From Deltaproteobacteria bacterium (GTDB lineage Bacteria > Desulfobacterota > DSM-4660 > Desulfatiglandales > HGW-15): a DNA stretch of 19,053 nucleotides. Position numbers and translations under genes: made by a program. The stretch's first letter is position 1. Each line of letters opens with the position of its first letter. This document shows, one piece after another, positions 1-8,347 of this stretch. Under the pieces are notes generated by a model that worked only from the letters and a program-made list of their open reading frames with translations, did no database searches and had not been told where the DNA came from. The stretch lies in assembly GCA_019308985.1 (NCBI GenBank), contig JAFDHB010000141.1, positions 1 to 19,053 on the forward strand, read 5' to 3'.

Positions 1-7
1 TTGTCCT

Positions 8-982
8 CTATTTTTTCGAATACCACTCCAGGTCGCTCTGGACCATTTCCCTGACCAGCTCTTCGAAGGAGATTTCCGGTTGCCAGTTGAGTTCCCTGTG
101 GGCCTTGCTGGCGTCTCCCTGGAGCACATTGACCTCGGACGGCCTAAAGAGTTGATCGTCTATCACCAGATATTCCTCGTAATCCAGCCCAAGATAGTCA
201 AAAGCGGTCTCAAGGAAATCCCTTACAGAACGGGCATTGCCCGACGCTATAACGTAGTCCTCCGGCTCGTCCTGTTGGAGCATGAGCCACATGGCCCTGA
301 CGTAATCTCTCGAGTGGCCCCAGTCCCTCTTCGCATCGAGGTTTCCCAAGCGTATCTCACTTTCCAGGCCAAGCTTTATCTTGGCGGCCGATGAGGTTAT
401 CTTTCTGGTCACGAATTCCGCCCCCCTTCTTGGGGATTCATGATTGAACAGGATTCCTGATAGGGCGAAGAGGCCGTAGGCTTCCCGGTAGTTCCTGGTC
501 AACTCGAAGCCGGCCAGCTTGGAGATCCCGTAGGGGGATCGGGGATGAAAGGGCGTGTTTTCGTTCTGGGGGGTCTCCTTGGTATTGCCGAACATCTCGC
601 TTGAGGCCGCAAAGTAGAATCTACAATCAGGCGCCTGCCGCTTGATAGCTGATAGGATATAGTGCGTCCCGTTGAGATTCGTATTGATTGTCGAGAACTC
701 GTCTTCGAAGGAATAGGAGACGAAGCTCTGGGCAGCCAGGTGGTAGCACTCATCCGGTTTGAGCTTGGAGACTATCTCAAAAATGGACGCGTAGCTTTCC
801 ATGGACGCGCTGTGAATCCGTATCCTGTCCAGGAGGTGCCGTATACGCCACATCCTGGCCTGGGGGTGCTCAATGGCGACCCGCCTCACAATGCCGTGGA
901 CTTCATATCCCTTCTCCAGCAGTAACTCCGTCAAGTAACTACCGTCCTGTCCGGTGATTCCCGTGATCAATGCCTTTTTCAA
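8..982 (-). CDS. gmd: GDP-mannose 4,6-dehydratase
   Basis: Converts GDP-D-mannose to GDP-4-keto-6-deoxy-D-mannose, the branch-point precursor of GDP-L-fucose, GDP-D-rhamnose and GDP-perosamine; cytosolic, NADP-dependent extended SDR enzyme. Seen: Rossmann GITGQDG (residues 8-14), SSEMFG (127-132), the catalytic pair Tyr151/Lys155 in SPYGISK, and the diagnostic GNLDAKRDWGHSRDYV stretch. These match the E. coli Gmd Thr/Glu/Tyr/Lys catalytic set with a constant offset, with Ser127 standing where E. coli has Thr. At 324 residues it is a short but complete form. The start is TTG (AAGTT.. region), one base after the TAA of the upstream glycosyltransferase, with an AGGAGG eight bases upstream. It is the last gene of the leftward operon visible here; the reductase, epimerase or aminotransferase that would fix the end sugar is not in the window. 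Confidence 0.95.
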   Translation of the reverse strand: MKKALITGITGQDGSYLTELLLEKGYEVHGIVRRVAIEHPQARMWRIRHLLDRIRIHSASMESYASIFEIVSKLKPDECYHLAAQSFVSYSFEDEFSTINTNLNGTHYILSAIKRQAPDCRFYFAASSEMFGNTKETPQNENTPFHPRSPYGISKLAGFELTRNYREAYGLFALSGILFNHESPRRGAEFVTRKITSSAAKIKLGLESEIRLGNLDAKRDWGHSRDYVRAMWLMLQQDEPEDYVIASGNARSVRDFLETAFDYLGLDYEEYLVIDDQLFRPSEVNVLQGDASKAHRELNWQPEISFEELVREMVQSDLEWYSKK

Positions 983-983
983 G

Positions 984-2087
984 TTAAATCCCTCCTATAA
1001 GGGTCATGATATCAGAAATATGTCCTTCCCAACCGGCCCTTCCGAGCAAGGGCTCCACCCATCTCCGGCCCTTTTCCACCTGCCTCTGGTACACGCCTTC
1101 ATCTTCCAGGAGTTCAAAGGCCTTGAGCCAGGAAGGGCCATCCTGTGGATCGGCAACCAGGGCATTTCCTCCGGTGGTCTCCACCAGGACCTCGATATCG
1201 CTCACAACGCAAGGGACGCCAACGGCCATGGCCTCGAGGGGAGGGTAGCCATAACCTTCTGCCGTAGAGGGCTGGGCAAGGCAGAAAGCGTTCCCCAGGA
1301 TGAATGGCAGGTCTTTCTCTGAGACCTGCCCGATCCATGCGGCCTTTGATTCAGGATACCTGGATATCCAGAATCGCCTGTATTGGTCAGACACGCCGAC
1401 CAGGACCAGGGGCCGTTTGAGGCGGCTGGTCTGTTCCAACAGGACCCCGAGGTTCTTGTGGGGCTTTCCATTCCCGAGGACCAGGATATAGCCTGGTTCG
1501 AGGGCATGTCGTCCGGTCACCCAGGGGTCTTGGTCCTTCCGGTCCTTGAAATTCGCGCCGATTCCCAGGTGTCTCACCTTTGGATTTCTGCCCGTGAGAC
1601 CCGTGTATCTCAGGGTCTCTTTCCGGCTCCATTCCGAATCGTACCAGGTGAGGTCGGCCTTCTCGAGGGCCTTGCGGAGCCTCCAGGTATCAAAATAACG
1701 CTTGGCTCGCGGCCTGTAAGCTGGGTGAGTGAGGTCAAGGATGTCATGTATGAAATGGGCCGCAGGGCAATTGAACCCAAAAAGGGGAAGCTTGGGATAG
1801 GGACTTATCAGGAGGTCTACCGACTTATTGGCCAAACGGGTCAAGGCGAGTTCCGAGAAAAAGAAGGAGGAGGGCAGGGCCGAGAAAGTGATATTGCCCT
1901 TGGCCATGAGCTTAGGAGGGACGGCATCCAGAGAGGCGCCGGCAAGGATGATTTCCCCTATCCAATCCACCTCGCTCAGGGCATCGGCCAGGCCAAGGAG
2001 GACCCTCCCTATGCCCGTTAGTCTCCCTGGGACGCACTCTCTTGCGTCCATCAAGATTTGTTTGCGATGGCCCTGTGCCCCTTTCAC
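984..2087 (-). CDS. GT4-family glycosyltransferase (mannosyl/rhamnosyl-type)
   Basis: A retaining GT-B enzyme of 367 residues that transfers a sugar from a nucleotide donor to the growing polysaccharide on the cytosolic membrane face. Seen: N-terminal ILMDAREC..TGIGRVL, which resembles the acceptor domain of WbpY/Z-type mannosyl and rhamnosyl transferases; donor-domain start YILVLGNGKPHKN (200-211); and the GT4 EX7E motif Glu277-Glu285 in AEGYGYPPLEAMA. The start is GTG at 2087, overlapping the upstream stop as GTGA, with GGAGG ten bases upstream. An in-frame ATG at 2051 (residue 13) is the alternative start. Sitting directly before gmd, it may use the gmd-derived 6-deoxyhexose or GDP-mannose itself; this is inferred from position and resemblance only. 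Confidence 0.85.
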   Translation of the reverse strand: MKGAQGHRKQILMDARECVPGRLTGIGRVLLGLADALSEVDWIGEIILAGASLDAVPPKLMAKGNITFSALPSSFFFSELALTRLANKSVDLLISPYPKLPLFGFNCPAAHFIHDILDLTHPAYRPRAKRYFDTWRLRKALEKADLTWYDSEWSRKETLRYTGLTGRNPKVRHLGIGANFKDRKDQDPWVTGRHALEPGYILVLGNGKPHKNLGVLLEQTSRLKRPLVLVGVSDQYRRFWISRYPESKAAWIGQVSEKDLPFILGNAFCLAQPSTAEGYGYPPLEAMAVGVPCVVSDIEVLVETTGGNALVADPQDGPSWLKAFELLEDEGVYQRQVEKGRRWVEPLLGRAGWEGHISDIMTLIGGI

Positions 2088-3181
2088 GGTGTCACGACCT
2101 CCTCAAACAAACCAACCATACGCCTCACGTGGGTATCCAGAGAGAACAGTTTTGCCCTTTCCCTCGCTGAGCGTACCAAGGTGCTTCTCAGGGTCTTGTT
2201 CCTGAGGATTCTCAAGACAGCCCCGGCCACTTCATCGGCACTTCCGGGCTCAACCAATATGCCGTCGATGCCATTGCGGACGATCTCCGGCACTCCGCCG
2301 CTCCTTGTCGCCACCACCGGGACCCCGCACATCATGGCCTCCACAAGGACCCTTCCAAAGGGCTCCTTTTCCGACGTCAGGATGAGGATATCGGCTGACC
2401 TGTACCAGGGATGCATGTCCTCCACGGGGCCTATCCAATGGATCCTGGCAGAATAGGGTGAGGTGCGAGATTTTTCTCGGAGGTAGTGCCACCAATCAGT
2501 CTCTCTCTCATCCCTGGCGCCGATGAAAAAAAGGTGTGCACTCGGTTCGACAGAGGCAATTTTCTCAAATCCCTCCAATGCTATGTCGTGCCTCTTCCAT
2601 TTTGACACTCGCGAGATCATGAGGATGACCTTCCAGACATTTTCCAGGGCCCCCGGTCTTTTTGGGACGTCTTTGTCAAAGCATTGTGGGTCAATTCCGT
2701 TGTATATGACGCTCACCTTTCCCTTGGCATAGGATCTGAAACGCCGGGCACTGGCATGACTATTGGCCACGATTCTCCTGTTTAGCCCTACCAAGAAGAG
2801 GTCAAGGAGGGGGTCCGGTTCAGCAATCCGGCAGTGCCACAGGGAAGGGAGGCCAAGGAGCCGCCCTGTTATTCCGCCGTAAAAGGCCGCCCTTGAGCCG
2901 TTACAATACAAGAGACAAGGATGAGAGGTGCGGCACATACGGGCAAGGGCCTTGAGGGAACCGATGTTCTCGATGATGTTCCAGGGCCTAATGGGAGGCA
3001 GCGGAATGACGGCTGTTTCGATCCCCTTAGCCGCCAGCCTCCGTTTCAACTCGCCATGGGCGGGGACCACAGCATAGGTCTTCCAGGGAGGAGGGAGGTG
3101 GGTCAAGAGGTCCAGGAAGGAATATTCCCCTCCGCCAAGCATCGTGCCGTGATTCGATATGGCGAGGACAGTCCTATTCAA
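2084..3181 (-). CDS. GT4-family glycosyltransferase
   Basis: A 365-residue GT-B glycosyltransferase. Seen: N-terminal GGGEYSFLDLL typical of the glycosyltransferase-4 acceptor domain; VIYNGID (158-163) and ISRVSKWKRHD (189-199) at the start of the donor domain; and the EX7E pair Glu273-Glu281 in EPFGRVLVEAM followed by GVPVVATRSGGVPEIV. It uses a TTG start that overlaps the upstream stop (TTGA, 3178-3181), with GGAG about seven bases upstream, and its own stop overlaps the next start by four bases. It therefore sits in a tightly coupled chain. Linkage and donor sugar cannot be read from the sequence. It lacks any hydrophobic segment long enough for a membrane anchor, so it is probably a peripheral inner-membrane or cytosolic enzyme. 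Confidence 0.85.
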   Translation of the reverse strand: MNRTVLAISNHGTMLGGGEYSFLDLLTHLPPPWKTYAVVPAHGELKRRLAAKGIETAVIPLPPIRPWNIIENIGSLKALARMCRTSHPCLLYCNGSRAAFYGGITGRLLGLPSLWHCRIAEPDPLLDLFLVGLNRRIVANSHASARRFRSYAKGKVSVIYNGIDPQCFDKDVPKRPGALENVWKVILMISRVSKWKRHDIALEGFEKIASVEPSAHLFFIGARDERETDWWHYLREKSRTSPYSARIHWIGPVEDMHPWYRSADILILTSEKEPFGRVLVEAMMCGVPVVATRSGGVPEIVRNGIDGILVEPGSADEVAGAVLRILRNKTLRSTLVRSARERAKLFSLDTHVRRMVGLFEEVVTP

Positions 3182-3936
3182 TGGCGACTCCAGGTCCTTG
3201 AAATCCGTCGTATCTTGTCTTCATTTCGGCCTGCCAGTCCTGCCTGAATTTGCCAGCAATTGGCATGTCCCTGCTGTATGAGAAACTTTTCCATGAATTT
3301 CCATATGGGCCGTAGTACAAGATGGAAGGGGGCCTGCCACCCATATACGTCTCTACCCCTGTTGATGAGTTCTTGAGCGTCGAGTCGAGCGTAACGCTCC
3401 ATTTTCTCCAGGTGATGGAAGATGTCTTTGTAAGGTTCGTGCATCAAGTCACCCTTCAAGATGCCAACCTTTCCGTCCAAATGTACTTCTTCATGTACCA
3501 GCTTGTCATTGAACCTGGCCCGCCCCCTCCTAAATAGGCGCAGAATGGGCCTGTACCAGCCGCAATAACGCATGGGCCTTCCAAGGAAAATGTTACGGCG
3601 GTATATCATGTAGCCATCGTAAGGGGTTTCGACTGATGACAAGAGCGACTCTAAAGAACCCTTCAAGTCTTCTGATACCCATTCGTCGGCGTCCAGGGAG
3701 AGGATCCAGTCCCCTGTAGCCTGCTCCACTGCAAATTGCTTCTGGTCTCCAAAGCCATGCATTTCGCGGAAAAGCACCCTGTCTGTGTATTCCCTGGCAA
3801 TTGAGCAGGTGTTATCCTGACTGCCCGAATCGACCACAATGATTTCATCAGCGAAACGGACAGAATCCAGACAACGCCTGATGTTTCCCTCCTCGTTGAG
3901 GGTGATGGCAACAATGCTTAACCTTGTGCGCTCCAC
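3178..3936 (-). CDS. GT2 glycosyltransferase, WaaE/KdtX-like
   Basis: A 252-residue GT-A enzyme of the WaaE/KdtX type (this family adds glucose to the LPS inner core, though members in O-antigen loci have other substrates). Seen: VAITLNEEGNIRRCLDSV (9-26), EIIVVDSGSQDNT (31-43), metal-binding Asp82-Ala-Asp84-Glu85, and the family pattern of Tyr/Trp-rich RRNIFLGRPMRYCGWYRP followed by VHEEV. The GTG start lies 18 bases inside the end of the upstream gene, with GAGGGA six bases upstream. Oddity: the last ~30 residues (after EKFLIQQGH) are charged and lack the hydrophobic tail present in the second WaaE-like enzyme of this operon (7516-8286); see findings. Otherwise intact. Confidence 0.85.
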   Translation of the reverse strand: MERTRLSIVAITLNEEGNIRRCLDSVRFADEIIVVDSGSQDNTCSIAREYTDRVLFREMHGFGDQKQFAVEQATGDWILSLDADEWVSEDLKGSLESLLSSVETPYDGYMIYRRNIFLGRPMRYCGWYRPILRLFRRGRARFNDKLVHEEVHLDGKVGILKGDLMHEPYKDIFHHLEKMERYARLDAQELINRGRDVYGWQAPFHLVLRPIWKFMEKFLIQQGHANCWQIQAGLAGRNEDKIRRISRTWSRH

Positions 3937-4976
3937 GGGTCTTCCCTCGAAGACGTTGATGTTCGGTCTTTGCTCCAGAGCTCTATGATTCTACCCGCGT
4001 CGATTGCCAGGTCCATGACAAACTTGACAAGGGGCAAGAGAATGTAAGGCCTGACCGAGATACGTGACTTCTTCCATGGTCCATAGTAGCGAGTATATTG
4101 GGAAGTGATGTAACCGAGCATGGCGACAAGCCCGAAGGGGACGGCAAGATCTGGAAAACCAAAGCAGAGCAGGACCAAGACCAGGAGCTTCAAAAAGAGC
4201 GAACTCCTGATGAGCCATTGATATTTGGCACTGGTCCAGCCGGTCGCTCGAATGACGTCAATGTCAGCCCGGCCCCGCCTTATGAACCACCTCCAGATAA
4301 GGCCCAGCTTCCCCCTGGCCTGGTGGCTGACCATGGCATCGGGGACAAAAAGGCAACGGCCAAGCCTGCAGACCTCTTTGGCAAGGACATAGTCTTCTCC
4401 GGTTATTTTGAGGTGGCTCTCGAAACCTCCCACTTTGTCCACTGCCCATCGGCGGTAGGCGCAATTCAATGTGGAAATCTCCCTGGTCTCCACTGTCCTT
4501 CCCTCTGCTTCCAGCACCCTCCTTATATTCCCTCCGGGGACTCCGACGATCGCTTCAACCCAACCAACGGAATTGGTGTTCGGGGGGACAGTCACTCCCC
4601 CCTGGACGCCAACAACGGAGTGGTCTTCAAAGGGGGCCAAGAGCTTATCCAGCCATTGATCATGGATGAGGCAGTCGTCATCCAGGAACACGAGGATCTC
4701 ACCCTCGGCATGGGACAGTGCCAGGTTACGCGCGTAGGGAATACCTCTATTGGCTACAGGGTGAGACACATAGTTGACACCCTCTATGGGCAAGGGCTTG
4801 TCGGTTTCTTCCACCACGACGATTTCATAGGCGTATTGCGTATCCATGGTCTTCAGGGAATGTATTAATTCCTCCAACTCCTTGCGCCGGTCCCTGGAAC
4901 ACACCAGAATGGATACGAGCCCCTTGTGGTCTTTTGTTCGATCGTCCTTGACATCGCCTGGCAAATTTCCTGTCAT
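3918..4976 (-). CDS. GT2 glycosyltransferase with C-terminal membrane segments
   Basis: A 352-residue family 2 glycosyltransferase. Seen: VSILVCSRDR (21-30) as the nucleotide-binding start, GIPYARNLAL (78-87), the metal-binding Asp99-Asp100-Asp101 in FLDDDCLIH, and the acceptor-side CAYRRWAVDKVGGFES..GEDYVLAKEVCRLG (from about residue 170), the usual ED-type catalytic region. From about residue 255 there are two to three hydrophobic stretches (SLFLKLLVLVLLCFGF; LAVPFGLVAMLGYI), so the C-terminus anchors it in the inner membrane. ATG start, overlapping the stop of the upstream GT39-like gene as ATGA (4973-4976); its 3' end overlaps the next start by 19 bases. Substrate unknown. Confidence 0.83.
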   Translation of the reverse strand: MTGNLPGDVKDDRTKDHKGLVSILVCSRDRRKELEELIHSLKTMDTQYAYEIVVVEETDKPLPIEGVNYVSHPVANRGIPYARNLALSHAEGEILVFLDDDCLIHDQWLDKLLAPFEDHSVVGVQGGVTVPPNTNSVGWVEAIVGVPGGNIRRVLEAEGRTVETREISTLNCAYRRWAVDKVGGFESHLKITGEDYVLAKEVCRLGRCLFVPDAMVSHQARGKLGLIWRWFIRRGRADIDVIRATGWTSAKYQWLIRSSLFLKLLVLVLLCFGFPDLAVPFGLVAMLGYITSQYTRYYGPWKKSRISVRPYILLPLVKFVMDLAIDAGRIIELWSKDRTSTSSREDPWSAQG

Positions 4977-6493
4977 GAGACGTCCTTAAACGAGTAAATA
5001 CGGATATTATAGAAACGATAGGGATAAGGCCTTTGCTCAAGGGTATGCCTGAAGATCTCTTGGTAACATGGACCTTGTCCCTTGTCGTGACTAACCACGA
5101 GCAGAATGCTCTTGCCCCGGTCAATGTGTTGCCGGACATCATTTCTCCCGATCGCGAACTCGCCGCACTCCTCGGACAGACCCATCATGGGCAGGTCTGG
5201 CCCGTAGAATCTCAGGAGCACGGACATGTATGAGGGATATATATAGACCCTTTCCGGCTCACAGGCCCTGATAGCCCTGCTCGCCTCCTTCCAAGGCTCG
5301 TAGGGGACAAGAGAATTATTAAGAAAGGAAAAAAGGGTGACGGCATTTACGAAGAAGAGCAGTCCAATCAACACCGTGGCTAGAGAGGGAAACTCCTTTC
5401 TCCTGTGAAATATGGCGGCGGAGATCAGGAGGAGCAGGGCGGGAAGGGAATATATGGCATAGTGGGTCCCGTTGAATATTCGATGAATCTTGAAGGTCCC
5501 CAGCCAGTGAAATACCAGAGGAATGAAGACAAGGGCTGAAAGCACGATCACGGAAGGAAGTTCATGCCTGATCTTCCACAAGAAAACCAGGAGAAGCGCA
5601 AGAAAAAGAGAGACCGCAAGAATGACAAGCACATGAAGACCCCCTGAAACCGGAGAACCAAGGGAGATGGCCCTGTCACCGCTCAAGAAGTGAAACAATG
5701 TAAAGGGGATGATGGCACCGGTGGACCCCTTTTGCGCACCTGCGGCTATCTCGCGGGACATTTGTGTCCAGAGGCCGGGGAGCCACCAGGCCCAGGAAAG
5801 GATACTGATCATGGCCCCACAAAGAATAGCCCTGATTCTCGGCCGGAACCTCCAGAAGGCCATGCCCCATATCACGGCGAGATAGAAAAGGGAGGCATAG
5901 TGGGTGAGGAAGAGGAGGCCCGAAAGCAACCCCAGAAGAGTGTAGTCTCTCAAGGGTGACGAAGGACGTAGGGAAAACCATTGAAGCAGAATAGTGGCTG
6001 ATAGCAATTCCACCAGGGGATACATTCTTGCCTGGTGGCTTATCTGGACGGAAAAGGAGTTCATCCCGTAGGCAAGGGCCAAGAACAGGCCCAGTTTCTT
6101 GTCCCCTACCTTTGACCCGACGCGGAACATGATGTAAGTGGTCAGGACGCCAATGAGCGCAAAGGGAAATCGGAAGGCCAATTCCCTGGGTGCTGTTAAA
6201 GACCTCAAGGCCCGGTAACCGGTCTCGATCCAAAAATGCGAGAACAGGTAAAAGACAGGGGGATGTGCGTCACTTGTAATGGCAGGGGAGAAGGGGGACA
6301 GGAGGTCAACAAGAGGATGGTCCGTCACCAGGAAGAATGAGAAGGCCTCGTCAAGGTCCAGATCACGGCTCCCCATCATAAGGGATCTGAAGGTAAAGCT
6401 GGCCAAGAGAATGATGACAAGGGATCCTCTTTCCCTGAACCAGACATGTCTTGTCAACGTATCCATATCGCAGGCTTTTCCCCTCAAAAGCAT
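4973..6493 (-). CDS. GT39/ArnT-like polytopic membrane glycosyltransferase
   Basis: A multi-spanning GT-C enzyme that would transfer a sugar from a polyprenyl-phosphate donor on the periplasmic side. Seen, numbering from the ATG at 6493: a first hydrophobic helix (24-38), then the first-loop acidic motif DLDLDEAFS (44-52) with DAHPP (75-79), the hallmark pair of the PMT/ArnT/GT39 group, then about ten further hydrophobic helices up to residue ~400 and a soluble tail. The frame stays open up to 6577, but that start would overlap the upstream gene by about 94 bases. The ATG at 6493 has AAAGGA nine bases upstream and only a 10-base overlap, so I prefer it (506 residues); an ATG at 6466 is a third option. 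Such an enzyme suggests a periplasmic side-branch or late decoration, which is unusual beside an ABC exporter that moves finished chains. Confidence 0.8.
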   Translation of the reverse strand: MLLRGKACDMDTLTRHVWFRERGSLVIILLASFTFRSLMMGSRDLDLDEAFSFFLVTDHPLVDLLSPFSPAITSDAHPPVFYLFSHFWIETGYRALRSLTAPRELAFRFPFALIGVLTTYIMFRVGSKVGDKKLGLFLALAYGMNSFSVQISHQARMYPLVELLSATILLQWFSLRPSSPLRDYTLLGLLSGLLFLTHYASLFYLAVIWGMAFWRFRPRIRAILCGAMISILSWAWWLPGLWTQMSREIAAGAQKGSTGAIIPFTLFHFLSGDRAISLGSPVSGGLHVLVILAVSLFLALLLVFLWKIRHELPSVIVLSALVFIPLVFHWLGTFKIHRIFNGTHYAIYSLPALLLLISAAIFHRRKEFPSLATVLIGLLFFVNAVTLFSFLNNSLVPYEPWKEASRAIRACEPERVYIYPSYMSVLLRFYGPDLPMMGLSEECGEFAIGRNDVRQHIDRGKSILLVVSHDKGQGPCYQEIFRHTLEQRPYPYRFYNIRIYSFKDVS

Positions 6494-7512
6494 AGGACGC
6501 GTTCCTTTACCGAGCCGGCAATCCTCCCTGCGGTAATGGCGGAGGACTTGGCCAGGAGAAGGGCAACCATTTGCCATCTATCGAAAAATCCGGCGTGAAG
6601 GTCGCACTTCTTGAGCTTGGCCTTCACGTAGTGGAACAAATAGAGGGAGTAGGGAATCATCAGGAACCACAGGGGCCACCAAAACATGGCGACAAGGACC
6701 AAACCAATCGTTCTTTTGTCAGCCCCTTGCAGATCCAGCCACATTCTCAGGGGCCACTTCTCTGACTGATAGTGGAATCTGGGAAGATCAAGGATGACCA
6801 TTCTCTCAAAGTGCCTCTTTAGAAGCACTCCATGGTTTTTTCCGAACCCAAAGCCCTGACGCCAGGTGGCGGCCAGGGTGTTTCTGTGTTGGTGGAATAC
6901 CACCGCTTCCGGCGCGTAATAGATGTAATACCCTGCCCTGTAGAGGCGGGCGCAGAGGTCGTAGTCCTCCGAGGTCTCAAGGCTCTCATCAAAGCCTTTT
7001 ACGGATTCAAGGACATCTTTTCTCGCGGAGAAATTCGCGGTGGGGAATCCGCCCCTTACTAGGGTGAACTCCTTGTAGATCTCCCCTTCAGAAGGACCGG
7101 TCAGGGTGAACAATGAATGGAATTTTTCCGCAGCGGACTTTGGCTGGAATCCCACCACCCTTCCAGCCACGGCACCGATTTCATCCGAAGAGTAACCGTC
7201 CCTCAGTCGTTTCAACCAATGCCGGTCCGGGATACAGTCCGAGTCTGTAAAGGCTATGACATCACAGCTCGCCTCCCTGATGGCCCTGTTCCTTGCCGCC
7301 GAAGGCCCCTGCATCTTTTCTTGGAGGAGAATGATGTTCAGGTCGGGGTTCTGGACCATGAAGTCCCTGACCAATTCGGCGGATCTGTCCGTGGAGTTGT
7401 TGTCCACAAGTATGATTTCTCCAGGAAGTTGGTCCTGCTCGGAAAGGGCGCCCAAGCAGGCCAAGAGGGTCTTTTCAGCGTTGTAAAAGGGAACAGCGAC
7501 TGTTATTTCCAT
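6484..7512 (-). CDS. GT2 glycosyltransferase with C-terminal hydrophobic region
   Basis: A 342-residue family 2 enzyme. Seen: VAVPFYNAEKTL (5-16), EIILVDNNSTDRS (32-44), GPSAARNRAIREA (69-81), metal-binding Asp90-Ser-Asp92 in FTDSDCIPD, and a GGFPTANFSARKDV..ETSEDYDLCARLYRAGY acceptor/catalytic region. Near residues 275-298 a hydrophobic stretch (IGLVLVAMFWWPLWFLMIPY) suggests membrane association. ATG start three bases after the upstream stop; its 3' end overlaps the preferred start of the GT39-like gene by ten bases. The last residues (AGRIAGSVKERVLCF) resemble the tail of the other membrane-anchored GT2 in this operon, so the two may be paralogues. Donor and linkage unknown. Confidence 0.83.
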   Translation of the reverse strand: MEITVAVPFYNAEKTLLACLGALSEQDQLPGEIILVDNNSTDRSAELVRDFMVQNPDLNIILLQEKMQGPSAARNRAIREASCDVIAFTDSDCIPDRHWLKRLRDGYSSDEIGAVAGRVVGFQPKSAAEKFHSLFTLTGPSEGEIYKEFTLVRGGFPTANFSARKDVLESVKGFDESLETSEDYDLCARLYRAGYYIYYAPEAVVFHQHRNTLAATWRQGFGFGKNHGVLLKRHFERMVILDLPRFHYQSEKWPLRMWLDLQGADKRTIGLVLVAMFWWPLWFLMIPYSLYLFHYVKAKLKKCDLHAGFFDRWQMVALLLAKSSAITAGRIAGSVKERVLCF

Positions 7513-7515
7513 GAC

Positions 7516-8286
7516 TCACCGCCAAGATTTCTTATCCGAGTGGGAAAGCTCCCACATCTTCATGTGCAGCAGGAGATTGAAGACAGCGAGGAGGGCAGAA
7601 AGGAAAAGCCCAAGGGAGCCATCCCTGTATCCCTTCAGCCGGAAATATCGGAAAACAAATATCCTCAGGGGGGAGAAGAAGGCCTTGAGAGGACTGAACC
7701 TCTCACCCCCTTCGAACTTCTTTCGGGCTTCCAGGGTGGTATAAAGATTGTTCTTTGCGATGAATTGTTCCAGGGTGTCCGAGTTGTAGTGTTGGAAAGG
7801 GGTCCTGAGATAGCCTACGGATCCGTCGATTTTCACTTTTTCATGTATTGGGCTCGAGAACCTCGCCTTCTCCCTTTTGAACAACCTGAGGAGATAGTTC
7901 TGTCCCCAGGTATACCTCACGGGCTGGTTAAAAAGGAAGCTCTCCATGGGTATATAGAAGCCCACATGGGGGCCGGGATCTTCTATCGTCCGAAGGATTT
8001 CCTCCTGCAAGGCCGGTCCTACGATCTCGTCCGCATCTATGGACAGGATCCATTCCCCCGTGGCCTTTTCCAGGGCATAGTTCCTCTGATTCTGGAAGTT
8101 ATCAAACGGCCTTTGGTAGATATGGCTCGTGTATGATCGACATATCTCTACGGTATTGTCTGAACTGTAGGAGTCCACGACTATGATCTCGTCGGTCCAC
8201 AGGATGCTTTGCAGACACCTTTCTATAGTCTTTTCTTCATCCTTTGTTATGATGATGGCAGACAGGCGATGCATTGCCAAACACAT
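7516..8286 (-). CDS. GT2 glycosyltransferase, WaaE/KdtX-like
   Basis: A 256-residue GT-A enzyme, paralogous to the WaaE-like gene at 3178-3936. Seen: LSAIIITKDEEKTIERCLQS (8-27), EIIVVDSYSSDNT (33-45), NFQNQRNYALEKATGEWILS (63-82), metal-binding Asp84-Ala-Asp86-Glu87, the family's arginine/tyrosine-rich block (RYTWGQNYLLRLFKREKARF), HEKV, and the normal hydrophobic tail GYRDGSLGLFLSALLAVFNLLLHM. Start at ATG 8286 (AGGGA-rich region upstream); an ATG four codons later (8274) is equally plausible. It is separated from the upstream gene by about 61 bases, the largest gap among the glycosyltransferase genes and the one place a secondary promoter could sit, although I see no clear one. Confidence 0.85.
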   Translation of the reverse strand: MCLAMHRLSAIIITKDEEKTIERCLQSILWTDEIIVVDSYSSDNTVEICRSYTSHIYQRPFDNFQNQRNYALEKATGEWILSIDADEIVGPALQEEILRTIEDPGPHVGFYIPMESFLFNQPVRYTWGQNYLLRLFKREKARFSSPIHEKVKIDGSVGYLRTPFQHYNSDTLEQFIAKNNLYTTLEARKKFEGGERFSPLKAFFSPLRIFVFRYFRLKGYRDGSLGLFLSALLAVFNLLLHMKMWELSHSDKKSWR

Positions 8287-8347
8287 TCTCCCTTTCCCTA
8301 TCCCCTACTGAAGTTTTCCCCGCCCAAACTCTGTAGAGGAGCCGGAT

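Noticed and set aside
1383..2021. 212-codon plus-strand frame opposite a GT4 gene
   Set aside because: Antisense shadow of a gene with an intact EX7E motif and Rossmann domains.
4098..4868. 256-codon plus-strand frame opposite a GT2 gene
   Set aside because: Entirely antisense to a gene with clear GT2 motifs; no ribosome-binding site or domain.
7117..8136. Long plus-strand open frame (339 codons) opposite the GT2 genes
   Set aside because: It spans the ends of two clear minus-strand glycosyltransferases, has no family resemblance, and its amino-acid make-up reflects antisense reading of conserved GT2 codons.
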